A DNA stretch of 64,000 bases, taken from assembly GCF_014648595.1 (NCBI RefSeq), contig NZ_BMRK01000004.1, positions 143,717 through 207,716 of the forward strand, in the 5' to 3' direction. This DNA is from Nocardioides luteus. GTDB taxonomy: Bacteria > Actinomycetota > Actinomycetes > Propionibacteriales > Nocardioidaceae. This document shows, piece by piece, positions 41,959-51,295 of the stretch. The notes beneath the pieces were generated by a model. The model worked only from the letters and a program-made list of their open reading frames with translations. It was not told where the DNA came from and ran no database searches. How positions within the stretch are numbered: the first letter of the stretch is position 1; each line of letters opens with the position of its first letter. A program made the translations under genes and the position numbers.

Positions 41959-43137
41959 CTACTCCACCGGCAGACCGAGGCCACGAGCCAGCAGCATGCG
42001 CTGCACCTCGGAGGTGCCCTCGCCGATCTCCAGGATCTTCGCGTCGCGGTAGAAGCGCGCGACCGGGTACTCCTCCATGAAGCCGTAGCCGCCGAAGACC
42101 TGGGTGGCGATGCGGGTCGCGGTGACGGCCGACTCGGTGGCGTACAGCTTGGCGGCGGCCGCCGCCTGCTTGAACTCCTTCATCGAGACCGAGCCCGACT
42201 CGAGGCCGGACTTCATCGCGGCGGCCTCGTAGGTCAGCAGGCGCGAGGCACGCAGCATGACCTCGAGGTCGGCGATCTGGAAGGCGACGCCCTGCTTGCG
42301 GCCGATCGGGCCGCCGAAGGTCTGCCGCTCACCGGCGTACTCGAGCGCCATGTCGAGGCAGGCCTGGATGCAGCCGACGGCGAGCGCGGCGATCGCGACG
42401 CGGCCGTCGTCGAGGGTGGCGAGGAACTGGGCGTAGCCGCGGCCGCGCTCACCGAGGAGGTTCTCGGCGGGCACCCGGGCGCCCTCGAAGGTGAGCGGGT
42501 GGGTGTCGGACGCGTGCCAGCCGAGCTTGTCGTAGCTCTTCTCGGCGGTGAAGCCCGGCGTGCCCGACGGGACCATGATGGTGCTGATCTCGGGCTTGCC
42601 GTTCTCCCGGACCCCGGTGCGCGCGGTGACGGTCACGACCGAGGTGATCGACGACCCCGAGTTGGTGATGAACTGCTTGGAGCCGTCGACGACCCACTCG
42701 TCACCGTCCAGGACGGCCTTGGTGGCGGTCGCGCCGGCGTCGGAGCCGGCGCCCGGCTCGGTGAGCCCGAAGCCGGCCAGCTTCTTCCCGGCGACGAGGT
42801 CGGGGAGCCAGCGGTCCTTCTGCTCGTCGGTGCCGTAGGTGAGGATCGGGTTGATGCCGAGGCCGACAGCGGCTTCGAGGGTGATCCCGATGGACTGGTC
42901 GACGCGGCCGAGCTCCTCGATCGCGACGCAGAGCGCGACGAGGTCACCCTCGCCGCCGCCGTACGCCTCGGGGGCGGTCAGACCGAAGAGACCGAGCTCT
43001 CCCATCTTGTGGACCACATCGACCGGGAAGTGGTGGTCGCGGTCCCACTGCGAGGCGTGGGGTGCGATCTCCTTCTGGGCGAAGTCACGGACGACAGCAC
43101 GCAACTCTTCGTGCTCGGGCTGGAGAAAAGCGGTCAC
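41959..43137 (-). CDS. Acyl-CoA dehydrogenase
   Basis: 392 residues from GTG 43137; an ATG at 43185 would add 16 residues. FAD-dependent alpha,beta-oxidation of an acyl-CoA. Visible: GLTEPGAGSDAGAT and WVVDGSKQFITNSG for FAD binding, and FGGYGFMEEYPVARFYRDAKILEIGEGTSEVQR at the end, where the catalytic Glu is normally found. A 14-bp palindrome lies exactly upstream of the start. It follows the sugar transporter operon. Confidence 0.93.
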   Translation of the reverse strand: MTAFLQPEHEELRAVVRDFAQKEIAPHASQWDRDHHFPVDVVHKMGELGLFGLTAPEAYGGGEGDLVALCVAIEELGRVDQSIGITLEAAVGLGINPILTYGTDEQKDRWLPDLVAGKKLAGFGLTEPGAGSDAGATATKAVLDGDEWVVDGSKQFITNSGSSITSVVTVTARTGVRENGKPEISTIMVPSGTPGFTAEKSYDKLGWHASDTHPLTFEGARVPAENLLGERGRGYAQFLATLDDGRVAIAALAVGCIQACLDMALEYAGERQTFGGPIGRKQGVAFQIADLEVMLRASRLLTYEAAAMKSGLESGSVSMKEFKQAAAAAKLYATESAVTATRIATQVFGGYGFMEEYPVARFYRDAKILEIGEGTSEVQRMLLARGLGLPVE

Positions 43138-43172
43138 GCGCCCCAGGTTAGCGCTTATTAACCTGGGGCGCG
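43137..43172. promoter_or_regulatory. 14-bp palindrome at the acyl-CoA dehydrogenase start
   Basis: CGCGCCCCAGGTTA (43137-43150) and TAACCTGGGGCGCG (43159-43172) are perfect arms around 8 bases. The arm begins at the first base of the GTG start. It could be an operator for the dehydrogenase or a terminator for the upstream transporter operon, 50 bases away. Confidence 0.5.
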
Positions 43173-43222
43173 AGATCCGCGTCACAACTTCTGGGTCCCG
43201 ACAGGCTCGACCACCGGGAAGA

Positions 43223-44110
43223 TCACCTGAAGGTGCCGGTCGAGACCGTTCCGGCGATCCTCCGCTGGAAGATCAGATAGACGACCAGCACCGGGAGCAC
43301 GGTCATCACCACACCCGCGAAGAGAGCACCGAAGTCGACGTTGTAGCCGGCCTGAGAGGAGAACGACGCCATCCCCTGGGTCAGCACCCAGTTCTCCCGC
43401 TGCGTGTTGAGCGCGACGGGGAGCAGGAACTGGTTCCACAGACCGAGGAAGTTGAAGATCGCGACGCCGGCCATGCCGGGCGCGGCCATCGGCAGCATGA
43501 TCCGGAAGAACGTGCGCCACTCCCCCGCACCGTCCATCATCGCGGCCTCGTAGACGTCGTCGGGGAGCGTCTTGAAGAAGGCGTAGAGGAAGAAGACGGT
43601 GAACGGCAGCGCGTACGCGACGTACGTCAGGATCAGGCCGGGCAGCGTGTTGAGCAGCCCGAACCCCTGGAGCACGAAGAACAGCGGCACGATGACCAGG
43701 AAGACGGGGAAGGTCAGCCCGCCGAGCATCGAGTAGTAGATGAAGCTGCGGCCGAAGAACTCGAACCGGGCCAGCACGTAGGCGCACATCGCCCCCAGCA
43801 GCATCACCAGCACCAGCGCGGTGCCGACGACGATGACGGTGTTGAAGAAGTACGTCCCGATGCCGGCCTTCGTCCAGGCGCTGGTGTAGTTCTCGAAGCT
43901 CCACTCGGCCGGCAGCGAGAACGGCGAGGCGAGGATCTCCTTCGACGTCTTGAACGAGGAGAGCACCACCCAGCAGAACGGAACGATGACGATCACCGAC
44001 CACAGGATCAGCATCGTGTGGGACGTGCCGGCGACGAGAGCGTCGCCGGGGGTGCGCCGCTGGCCCTGGGAGCCGGCGGCGACGGGCTTGTCGAGAGTGA
44101 CGGCACTCAT
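43223..44110 (-). CDS. Carbohydrate ABC transporter permease (MalG type)
   Basis: 295 residues with six transmembrane helices. The EAA loop EAAMMDGAGEWRTFFRIMLPMAAPGM is in the second half, as in MalG-type permeases. Partner of the MalF-type permease (44107-45132), whose stop it overlaps by 4 bases. No ATPase gene is present, as is usual for actinobacterial sugar importers that share an MsiK ATPase. Confidence 0.93.
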   Translation of the reverse strand: MSAVTLDKPVAAGSQGQRRTPGDALVAGTSHTMLILWSVIVIVPFCWVVLSSFKTSKEILASPFSLPAEWSFENYTSAWTKAGIGTYFFNTVIVVGTALVLVMLLGAMCAYVLARFEFFGRSFIYYSMLGGLTFPVFLVIVPLFFVLQGFGLLNTLPGLILTYVAYALPFTVFFLYAFFKTLPDDVYEAAMMDGAGEWRTFFRIMLPMAAPGMAGVAIFNFLGLWNQFLLPVALNTQRENWVLTQGMASFSSQAGYNVDFGALFAGVVMTVLPVLVVYLIFQRRIAGTVSTGTFR

Positions 44111-45132
44111 GCGCGTACGTCTCCCTTCTTGTCGCGTCCGCCTGCGAAGTGGAAGACGGCGAAGACCAGGGCGGCGAAGATCAGCGTGACCAGGGCGAGC
44201 ACGACGCCCATCGAGGTCGCGTAGCCGAACTGGCTCTTCTTGAAGGCGGTGTTCATCAGGTGCTGACTCATCGTCAGGGTGCTGTTGTTGGGACCCCCGC
44301 CGGGAGCGAGCGCCGCCATGAAGACGTAGGCGTCGAGGGTGAGGATCCCGAGGTAGATGTAGGCCGTCTGCACGTTGTCACGGATCGAGGGGAGCGTGAT
44401 CGAGATGGCGGTGCGGAAGCGGCCGGCGCCGTCGATGCGGGCGGCCTCGTAGATCTCCGCGGGGACGCCCTTGATGGCGGCCACGAAGAGCACCGTGTAG
44501 AAGCCGATGTTGGCCCAGATCATCACGAACATCGAGGCCGGCATCGCGGCACGCACCTCCCCGAGCCAGGCGTAGTTCTCGAAGCCGTCGAAGCCGAGGC
44601 CCGTCAGCATGCCGTTGAGCAGGCCGGCGGCGGGGTCGTAGACCTGCGCCCAGAGCAGACCGATGACGACGGCCGGGACGGCGTAGGGGAAGAACGAGAC
44701 GACCCGGTAGAAGCCGGAGCCGTTGAGGCCGCGTACCTGACCCGTGCTGGGGCCCGCGGTGGTCACGACCACCGCGATCGCGAGCGCCGCCACGAGCGTC
44801 ACGAACGGCACCACGAGCGTGAGCAGTACGTTGTTGCGCAGCGCCTTCAGGAAGGTGTCGTCGTCGAGGAGCTTGGCGTAGTTGTCGAGGCCGATGACGT
44901 TCATCTCCGGGGAGAAGCCGGTCCAGTCGGTCAGCGAGTAGAAGAGCGCCTGGGCGATCGGGACGACGACGAAGATGACGAAGACCGCGACCGGCAGCCC
45001 GAGGAAGACCGCCATGAACAGCGCCCGGTCGAGGGTGAGCTTGCGGCGGGTGCGGCCGGGGGCGGCCCCCCAAGGATTCTCCTCGGGGGGACCGCTGGCT
45101 GCCACCGCCATCGTGGTGGATGGGTCCGGCAT
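44107..45132 (-). CDS. Carbohydrate ABC transporter permease (MalF type)
   Basis: 341 residues with about seven hydrophobic segments. EAARIDGAGRFRTAISITLPSIRDN is the EAA motif. Starts 4 bases after the binding-protein gene, with which and MalG it forms the importer. Most like the NgcF/DasB class for chitobiose/GlcNAc by gene context. Confidence 0.93.
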   Translation of the reverse strand: MPDPSTTMAVAASGPPEENPWGAAPGRTRRKLTLDRALFMAVFLGLPVAVFVIFVVVPIAQALFYSLTDWTGFSPEMNVIGLDNYAKLLDDDTFLKALRNNVLLTLVVPFVTLVAALAIAVVVTTAGPSTGQVRGLNGSGFYRVVSFFPYAVPAVVIGLLWAQVYDPAAGLLNGMLTGLGFDGFENYAWLGEVRAAMPASMFVMIWANIGFYTVLFVAAIKGVPAEIYEAARIDGAGRFRTAISITLPSIRDNVQTAYIYLGILTLDAYVFMAALAPGGGPNNSTLTMSQHLMNTAFKKSQFGYATSMGVVLALVTLIFAALVFAVFHFAGGRDKKGDVRA

Positions 45133-45136
45133 GGTG

Positions 45137-46546
45137 TCAGGAGACCTTGAGCTTCTCGATCGATGAGTCGTCGGCGACCTTGTCGAAGATGCCCTGGACA
45201 GCCTTGGTCAGACCCTTGACGTCGAGGTCACCGGAGAGGAACGAGTTCCACACGACCAGCTCGTCGGCGTTGGTGCCGTAGTAGTCGTAGAACTGGAAGT
45301 TGAAGGTGTTCTCACCGGCGGCGTCGAGCATCGCGCTCTGCGACTTCAGCGCCGCGGAGCCGAAGCCGTCGTCCGGGATGGTGTCCTTGACGATGGTCGG
45401 GGCCAGCTTCGTCTTGGAGAAGTTGGTCGCGGCCTCCTTCGACAGCATCGCCCGGAGGACCTCCTTGCCACCGGCCGGGTTCTTGGCCTTGCTCGGCACG
45501 ATGAACGCCTCACCGGCCGCAGCCCGGATGGCCTCGTACGGCAGCTTGGAGTCCGCGCTGAGCACGAACTCCGGGATGCCGGTCATCTCGAAGCCTTCCT
45601 TGGTGGCGTCCTTCATCTCGTTCTCGATCCAGCCGCCGCTCGGGTAGAGGAGCGCCTGCTGGTCGTTGGACCACTTGGCCTGCGCGGCGGTGAACTGGGT
45701 GCCGGCGCCACCGGGGACGAACATGTCCTGCTTCACCATCTCGCCGAGCTTCTCGAGGATGCCCTGGATGACCGGGTGGGACCAGGCGCCCTTCTCGAGG
45801 TTCTCCAGCGCGAGGCGCACCTCGTCGCCGCCCTCCTTGGCCGCCGAGTCGATGACCAGGGTGCGGTAGTAGGTCGCCGCCTCCTTGCCCCAGACCCAGA
45901 GGTACTTCTTCTTGGCCTTGGCCTTGGCGCCGAGCTCGAGGGCCTCGTCCCAGGTCTTCGGCGGGGTCCAGCCGTTCTCCTTGAAGAGCGAGGCGGAGTA
46001 CCACACGCCGTAGAGGGTCATGACGTAGTTGATCGCCACGAACCGGTCGCTGTAGGTGCCGGTGCTCTTCACGTTGGGGTAGAGCGTGTCGGCGATCTTG
46101 GTGCCTTCGTAGCTCTCCGCCTCGAAGACGTCGTCGAGCTCCTCGAGCTGGGCGGCGATCGAGCTGAACCCGATCAGGTCCGCACCCGAGTTGTCGATCA
46201 GGTCCGGGGGCGTCCCGCCGACGAAGCGCGGCTGCAGCTCCGTGGCGATCTTGGTCGTGGCGCTGACCTTGATGTCGGCGTCCTTGAACTCCTTGCCGAC
46301 CACGCCGGCGGCGAACTCGACATAGTCGTAGCCGTAGCCGCCGTCGAAGATCACCGCGTCGACGGTGCCGTCCTCGGCCATTCCGAAGGGGTTGGAGGCG
46401 GACTTGGTGCCGCCGCCCGACTTCTCGCCGTCGCTGCCGGGCGCGCCACACGCGGCGAGTGCACCGGAGAGCGACACGAGCGCGGCGCCGGCGAGACTGC
46501 CGCGCAGGAGGGTCCGGCGGTCGAGCCGGTGAAGCTGCTGGGACAT
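45137..46546 (-). CDS. Sugar ABC transporter substrate-binding lipoprotein, NgcE-like
   Basis: 469 residues. Twin-arginine-type start (HRLDRRTLLRGSLAG) followed by a lipobox LAACG, so exported by Tat or Sec and lipid-anchored. The rest is a type I solute-binding fold (e.g. GFSSIAAQLEELDDVF). Context (SIS and GlcNAc-kinase-like genes) suggests N-acetylglucosamine or chitobiose as ligand, as for NgcE, though this is inference. Confidence 0.85.
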   Translation of the reverse strand: MSQQLHRLDRRTLLRGSLAGAALVSLSGALAACGAPGSDGEKSGGGTKSASNPFGMAEDGTVDAVIFDGGYGYDYVEFAAGVVGKEFKDADIKVSATTKIATELQPRFVGGTPPDLIDNSGADLIGFSSIAAQLEELDDVFEAESYEGTKIADTLYPNVKSTGTYSDRFVAINYVMTLYGVWYSASLFKENGWTPPKTWDEALELGAKAKAKKKYLWVWGKEAATYYRTLVIDSAAKEGGDEVRLALENLEKGAWSHPVIQGILEKLGEMVKQDMFVPGGAGTQFTAAQAKWSNDQQALLYPSGGWIENEMKDATKEGFEMTGIPEFVLSADSKLPYEAIRAAAGEAFIVPSKAKNPAGGKEVLRAMLSKEAATNFSKTKLAPTIVKDTIPDDGFGSAALKSQSAMLDAAGENTFNFQFYDYYGTNADELVVWNSFLSGDLDVKGLTKAVQGIFDKVADDSSIEKLKVS

Positions 46547-46595
46547 CGTGCTGCCTTCTTTCGGGTGGGTTCCTCTTTACTTCTTCTTACGGGTT

Positions 46596-47366
46596 TCAGG
46601 CCATGCTTCCGATGCGCTCGCCGTAGCGAGCCTTCAATGCATCGTTGTGCTCATCGCCACCCGGGATGTTGGCGGAGAGATAGAGGGGCGGGGTGCCGCC
46701 CGCCGTCCGGATCCGCTCGGCGGTGCCGAGGGTCAGCAGCTGGGCGATGTAGGCGGCGGTGATGGAGGAGACCGCGCCGGCGAGGACGCCGTCGTCGGCC
46801 TGGTCGCCGAGGGGGACGGTGGCGTCGCCGAACGGGGCGAGGTTGTCGATCACCACGTCGGCGATCTCGGCCAGGCGCTTGCCGCTGGGGTGCTTGGGGG
46901 CGACCGCGTTGGTGTGCTCGAGGCTGGTCACCGCGATCACCTTGTGGCCCTCCTGCTTGGCGCGCAGCGCGATGCCGACGATCGAGCCGTTGACGCCGGA
47001 GTTGGACGCGATCAGGAAGACGTCGGCGGGGTGGAACTCGTGGAGGCCCCACACCTCGTCGGCGATGTTGTCGTCACGCTCGAGCAGGCCTCCCTCGAGG
47101 TCGCTCGCCGGGCGGTCACCCTTGAGGACGGTGTCGCGCAGCGCGATCGCGTGGGTCGGGATCAGCCCACCGGCCCGGCCGGCGATCTCCATCGCGAAGG
47201 CCTGGGAGTGGCCGGTGCCGAACGCCTGCAGCACACCGTCGTTCCGGATGCTGTCGACCATCACCTCGACCGCCTCGTCGAGGCCGCCGGACTGCGCCGA
47301 TGACTGCAGCTGGGACAGGCGTGTGCGAACCTGCTCGTCGAAGGCCGCGAACACGTCTCTGGTCAA
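46596..47366 (-). CDS. SIS-domain phosphosugar protein (GlcNAc-linked)
   Basis: 256 residues from TTG 47366. GVLQAFGTGHSQAFAMEIAGRAGG and ADVFLIASNSGVNGSIVGIALRAKQEGHKVIAVTSLEHTNA are the SIS phosphosugar-binding motifs. Probably an isomerase/deaminase-like or regulatory protein for GlcNAc-6-phosphate or MurNAc-6-phosphate. It is divergent from the kinase gene and upstream of the importer operon. Confidence 0.85.
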   Translation of the reverse strand: MTRDVFAAFDEQVRTRLSQLQSSAQSGGLDEAVEVMVDSIRNDGVLQAFGTGHSQAFAMEIAGRAGGLIPTHAIALRDTVLKGDRPASDLEGGLLERDDNIADEVWGLHEFHPADVFLIASNSGVNGSIVGIALRAKQEGHKVIAVTSLEHTNAVAPKHPSGKRLAEIADVVIDNLAPFGDATVPLGDQADDGVLAGAVSSITAAYIAQLLTLGTAERIRTAGGTPPLYLSANIPGGDEHNDALKARYGERIGSMA

Positions 47367-47478
47367 TTAGTCCACCCACTTTGCAAACTCGCGCCGCGAC
47401 GATATGCCGAGGCCTGCGCTCGAAAACTATTTGGAGAGAGTACGCCTGGCAATGGTTTTCTGTTACGAAACGGTGTCA

Positions 47479-48441
47479 ATGACTCACAACTACTTGGGAC
47501 TCGACGCGGGAGGCACCAGCACTCGCGCCGTCGTCGTCTCCTCCGACGGGCGCTGCACCGGCGTCGGGAAGGCCGGCAGCGGCAACCCGACCTCCGCCGG
47601 CGTCGACGCCGCCACGACGGCGATCCGGTCCGCGGTCACCCAGGCTCTGAAGACCGCGGAGATCGACCGGGTCTCCGGCGCTGCTCTGGCCGTCGCAGGC
47701 ACGGGCAACCCCGACTACCGGGCCGCGATCGTGTCCGCCATCTCCGATCTGGTCGAGGACGAGCCGGTCTTCGAGTTCGATGTGCTGGCTGCGTACTTCT
47801 CGGGGACGGCGGCGCCCGACGGGTACGTGCTGCTCTCCGGCACCGGCGCCGCTGCGGTGCGGGTCGAGGACGGCCGGCTGGCGGCGATCTCCGACGGGCT
47901 GGGCTGGCTGCTCGGCGACGTCGGCTCGGGGTTCTGGCTGGGTCGTGAGGTCGTACGTGCCGGGCTGGCGCCGCTCGACGGTCGGGGTGCGGAGACGTCG
48001 CTGACCGGCCTGGTGCTCGACCGCCTCGGGACCCCGCACGACGCGGGGCTCCAGGGCGGGCGGACCAACACCCTCGTGGCGGCGACCGGCGCGCTCTACG
48101 CGATGCCGCCGCTGCGCCTGGCCGACTTCGCAGCGCTCGTCTTCACCGCGGCCGAGGCCGGGGACGAGGTCGCCGCGGGCATCCTCGACCGGGCGGCGGC
48201 CGGGCTGGCGGAGACGCTGGCGGCGGTGCGTACGCCTGAGGTCGACGGGCCGCTGGTCGCGGCCGGGAGCGTGCTGGCCCGCCAGCCCGGGTTCGCCGCT
48301 CGGGTGGCGCCCGGGGCCGTCATCGCCACCGACGGCCTGGCCGGAGCGGCGGTGCTGACGCTGCGACATGCGGGCGTGCCCGTCGACGACGCCGTGTACC
48401 ACCGGATCACCTCGTCGCTCGCTCAGCTCACCCGAGTGTGA
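47479..48441 (+). CDS. BadF/BadG-type ATPase, N-acetylglucosamine kinase-like
   Basis: 320 residues from ATG 47479. YLGLDAGGTSTRAVVVSSDG (phosphate-1), GNPTSAG, LLSGTGAAAV (phosphate-2) and GDVGSGFWLGREV are the ASKHA-kinase motifs of eukaryotic-type GlcNAc kinases. With the SIS gene it would phosphorylate and process imported GlcNAc. The 113-base gap with the divergent SIS gene should hold both promoters. Confidence 0.85.
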   Translation: MTHNYLGLDAGGTSTRAVVVSSDGRCTGVGKAGSGNPTSAGVDAATTAIRSAVTQALKTAEIDRVSGAALAVAGTGNPDYRAAIVSAISDLVEDEPVFEFDVLAAYFSGTAAPDGYVLLSGTGAAAVRVEDGRLAAISDGLGWLLGDVGSGFWLGREVVRAGLAPLDGRGAETSLTGLVLDRLGTPHDAGLQGGRTNTLVAATGALYAMPPLRLADFAALVFTAAEAGDEVAAGILDRAAAGLAETLAAVRTPEVDGPLVAAGSVLARQPGFAARVAPGAVIATDGLAGAAVLTLRHAGVPVDDAVYHRITSSLAQLTRV

Positions 48442-48522
48442 CAATCGTTACTACGGACGTCTGGAGCCAGGCCGGATCGACTCCCCTAGCATGTCCTTGC
48501 ATTCACGATGGAGGAGTTCTCG

Positions 48523-50283
48523 TTGAGCAAGCCACTGACAAAGGTCCTGATCGCCAACCGCGGTGAGATCGCCGTTCGAGTGATCCGCGCGTGCAAGGAC
48601 GCCGGAATCGGCTCCGTAGCGATCTACGCGGACCCCGACCGTGACGCGCTCTTCGTGCGCCTGGCCGATGAGTCCTACTCGCTCGGCGGAGCGACGCCGG
48701 CGGAGTCCTACCTGTCCATCGAGAAGATCATCGATGTGGCACGCCAGTCCGGCGCGGACTCGGTCCACCCCGGCTACGGCTTCCTCGCCGAGAACGCCGA
48801 CTTTGCCAAGGCCGTGATCGACGCCGGCCTGACCTGGATCGGCCCCTCGCCCGAGGCGATCGACGCCCTCGGCGACAAGGCGAAGGCCAAGCAGATCGCG
48901 CTGAAGGCGGGCGCGCCGCTCGCCCCCGGCCTCAAGGACCCGGTCGAGGACGCCTCCGAGATCGTCTCCTTCGCCAAGGAGCACGGTCTGCCAGTCGCCA
49001 TCAAGGCGGTCTTCGGCGGTGGCGGTCGCGGCCTGAAGGTCGCCCGCACCCTCGAGGAGATCCCCGACCTCTACGAGTCGGCGGTCCGCGAGGCCGTCGG
49101 CGCCTTCGGTCGCGGCGAGTGCCTGGTCGAGAAGTTCCTCGACAAGCCGCGCCACGTCGAGACCCAGTGTCTGGCCGACCAGCACGGCAACGTGGTCGTC
49201 GTCTCCACCCGCGACTGCTCGCTGCAGCGTCGCCACCAGAAGCTGGTCGAGGAGGCCCCCGCGCCGTTCCTCACCGAGGACCAGAACAAGCGCCTCTACG
49301 AGTCCTCCAAGGCGATCCTGCGCGAGGCCGGCTACGTCGGCGCCGGCACGTGCGAGTTCCTGGTCGCCGCCGACGGCACCATCTCCTTCCTCGAGGTCAA
49401 CACCCGCCTCCAGGTCGAGCACTGCGTCTCCGAGGAGGTCACCGGCATCGACCTCGTCCGCGAGATGTTCCGCATCGCCGCAGGCGAGGAGCTGGGCTAC
49501 GACGACCCCGAGGTCCGTGGCCACTCGATCGAGTTCCGCATCAACGCCGAGGACGGCGGCAACAACTTCATGCCCGCCCCCGGCACCCTGACCGAGTGGG
49601 CCCCGCCCGCCGGCCCGGGCGTACGTCTAGACGGCGGCTACGAGAAGGGCGAGACCATCCCGGGCTCGTTCGACTCGCTGATCGCCAAGCTGATCGTCAG
49701 CGGCCGCGACCGCACCCAGGCGCTCGAGCGCTCGCGCCGTGCCCTGGATGAGTTCAAGGTCGACGGCATGCCGACCGTCATCCCGTTCCACCAGGCCGTC
49801 GTCAGCGACCCGGCCTACACCGCCGAGAACGGCTCCTTCGACGTCTACACGACCTGGATCGAGACCGACTTCGACAACCAGATCACGCCCTACTCCGGTG
49901 CGGCCGGTGAGCCGGCCGAGGAGGGCGAGCGTCAGACCGTCGTCGTCGAGGTCGGCGGCAAGCGCCTCAACGTCTCGCTGCCCGCTGGCCTCGGTGGCCT
50001 CGCGGTCGGCGGCGGCGCAGCCGCGAAGAAGCCGAAGCGCTCCGCCAAGAAGGCCGGCGCGGCCGCCTCCGGCGACTCCGTCACCTCGCCGATGCAGGGC
50101 ACCATCGTCAAGATCGCCGTCGAGGAGGGCCAGGAGGTCGCCGAGGGCGACGTCGTCGTGGTCATCGAGGCGATGAAGATGGAGCAGCCCCTCAAGGCCC
50201 ACAAGGCCGGCACCGTCACCGGCTTGAGCGCCACGGTCGGTGAGACCGTCTCCAACGGTGCTGTGATCGCGGAGATCAAGTAG
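48523..50283 (+). CDS. Acyl-CoA carboxylase alpha chain: biotin carboxylase + BCCP
   Basis: 586 residues from TTG 48523; the ATG at 48508 overlaps the GGAGGAG ribosome site and is unlikely. ATP-grasp biotin carboxylase (1-450: [41 protein letters not shown]), an Ala/Lys linker, and a biotinyl domain with [11 protein letters not shown]. It makes carboxybiotin for acyl-CoA carboxylases (AccA3 role in fatty and mycolic acid synthesis). No beta chain is nearby. Confidence 0.94.
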   Translation: MSKPLTKVLIANRGEIAVRVIRACKDAGIGSVAIYADPDRDALFVRLADESYSLGGATPAESYLSIEKIIDVARQSGADSVHPGYGFLAENADFAKAVIDAGLTWIGPSPEAIDALGDKAKAKQIALKAGAPLAPGLKDPVEDASEIVSFAKEHGLPVAIKAVFGGGGRGLKVARTLEEIPDLYESAVREAVGAFGRGECLVEKFLDKPRHVETQCLADQHGNVVVVSTRDCSLQRRHQKLVEEAPAPFLTEDQNKRLYESSKAILREAGYVGAGTCEFLVAADGTISFLEVNTRLQVEHCVSEEVTGIDLVREMFRIAAGEELGYDDPEVRGHSIEFRINAEDGGNNFMPAPGTLTEWAPPAGPGVRLDGGYEKGETIPGSFDSLIAKLIVSGRDRTQALERSRRALDEFKVDGMPTVIPFHQAVVSDPAYTAENGSFDVYTTWIETDFDNQITPYSGAAGEPAEEGERQTVVVEVGGKRLNVSLPAGLGGLAVGGGAAAKKPKRSAKKAGAAASGDSVTSPMQGTIVKIAVEEGQEVAEGDVVVVIEAMKMEQPLKAHKAGTVTGLSATVGETVSNGAVIAEIK

Positions 50284-50298
50284 TCGTTCTAGGAGTGT

Positions 50299-50412
50299 GG
50301 GATACCCGGTCGACCGGGTATCCCTGGACTTGACGGGCACTGCAACACCCGTCAAGTCCACAAAGTGCCCGTCAAGCCCGGCCCCGGATCTCAGTCCTTG
50401 AGATCCGGGGCC
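50299..50412. terminator. Cluster of three hairpins between carboxylase and tetR
   Basis: First, a loopless 26-base palindrome GGGATACCCGGTC/GACCGGGTATCCC (50299-50324). Second, GGACTTGACGGG (50326-50337) with CCCGTCAAGTCC (50348-50359). Third, GGCCCCGGATCTCA (50380-50393) with TGAGATCCGGGGCC (50399-50412), covering the tetR stop codon. They should end transcription from both sides. Confidence 0.75.
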
Positions 50413-51158
50413 GAGCTGTGTGGCTGGTCGGCGCTGCGGAGGCCGAGCTCGTCGGCCAAGGTGGCCAGGTGGAGCTCGAAGAGACCGGCGGGGTCGCCGA
50501 AGCTGTCGCGACCGAACTGGCCGAAGACCTCGAAGCTGACGCGGCCGAAGAGGCTCGTCCAGACGAGCACGCCGCGAGCGAGGTAGGCGTCGGGCAGGTC
50601 GAGCCCGATCTGGTCACGGATGCCCTGGAGCCCCTCCGCAAGAGCCGGTGAGACCTCCCCCGGCTGCTCGGGCACGCTCAGCCGACCGGCCGACATGGCA
50701 CCGGCGGCCACGCGCAGCATCGCGGTCGGGACGCGGGTGCCAGGCACGCTGGTGCGCTCGTCCGGTGCGGCATATCCGGGGACGGGTGACCCGAAGAGCA
50801 GGGCGTACGTGGCGGGCTCGGCGAGCGCCCACGTCCGGACAGCTCGGCCGAGCGTCATGAACCGGGCTCGGTGGTCGTCCTCGGGCACCTCGGCCATCGC
50901 GGCGTCGACGGCGTCGCCGAGCTCGTCGTACCCGGAGACGAGGAGCAGGGTGAGCAGCTCGTCGCGGTTCTTGACGTAGCGGTAGACGGCCGAGGAGACC
51001 ACGCCGAGATCACGGGCGACGGCCCGCAGCGAGAGCGCGGCGGCGCCGTGGACGGCCAGGTGCTCGCGACCGATCCGGACGATCTCGTCCATGGTCTGCG
51101 CCCGGGCGCGCTCGCGTGGGGTGCCTGCTCGAGAGGTCGTCATGCGGGCCATCGTCAC
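50391..51158 (-). CDS. TetR family regulator of the adjacent epimerase
   Basis: 255 residues from GTG 51158; ATGs at 51152 and 51143 are alternatives. HTH region TMDEIVRIGREHLAVHGAAALSLRAVARDLGVVSSAVYRYVKNRDELLT. A long C-terminal domain of the TetR_C type. Divergent from the epimerase gene, sharing two GAGCA-N-TGCTC sites. Confidence 0.88.
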   Translation of the reverse strand: MTMARMTTSRAGTPRERARAQTMDEIVRIGREHLAVHGAAALSLRAVARDLGVVSSAVYRYVKNRDELLTLLLVSGYDELGDAVDAAMAEVPEDDHRARFMTLGRAVRTWALAEPATYALLFGSPVPGYAAPDERTSVPGTRVPTAMLRVAAGAMSAGRLSVPEQPGEVSPALAEGLQGIRDQIGLDLPDAYLARGVLVWTSLFGRVSFEVFGQFGRDSFGDPAGLFELHLATLADELGLRSADQPHSSAPDLKD

Positions 51159-51187
51159 GCGATCCAGAGAGCGTTGTCAACAAAAGT

Positions 51188-51249
51188 GAGCACTGCTCTT
51201 GCTTTTGAGGGCGCGGGCCGTCACACTCGGTTCAGAGAGCAGTGCTCTC
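51188..51249. promoter_or_regulatory. Two GAGCA-N-TGCTC operators between tetR and epimerase
   Basis: GAGCACTGCTC at 51188-51198 and GAGAGCAGTGCTCTC at 51235-51249 (7-bp arms around one base). The same core in both supports a TetR site controlling both divergent genes. Confidence 0.65.
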
Positions 51250-51295
51250 TCGTCGGGTCTCGACAGGCTCGACCACCAAGCGAAAGGACACCGTC

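Noticed and set aside
47366-47478. DasR-type site (TGGTCAATTAGTCCA) between SIS and kinase genes
   Set aside because: Only partly symmetric and two positions off the known dre consensus; not strong enough to list as an operator.
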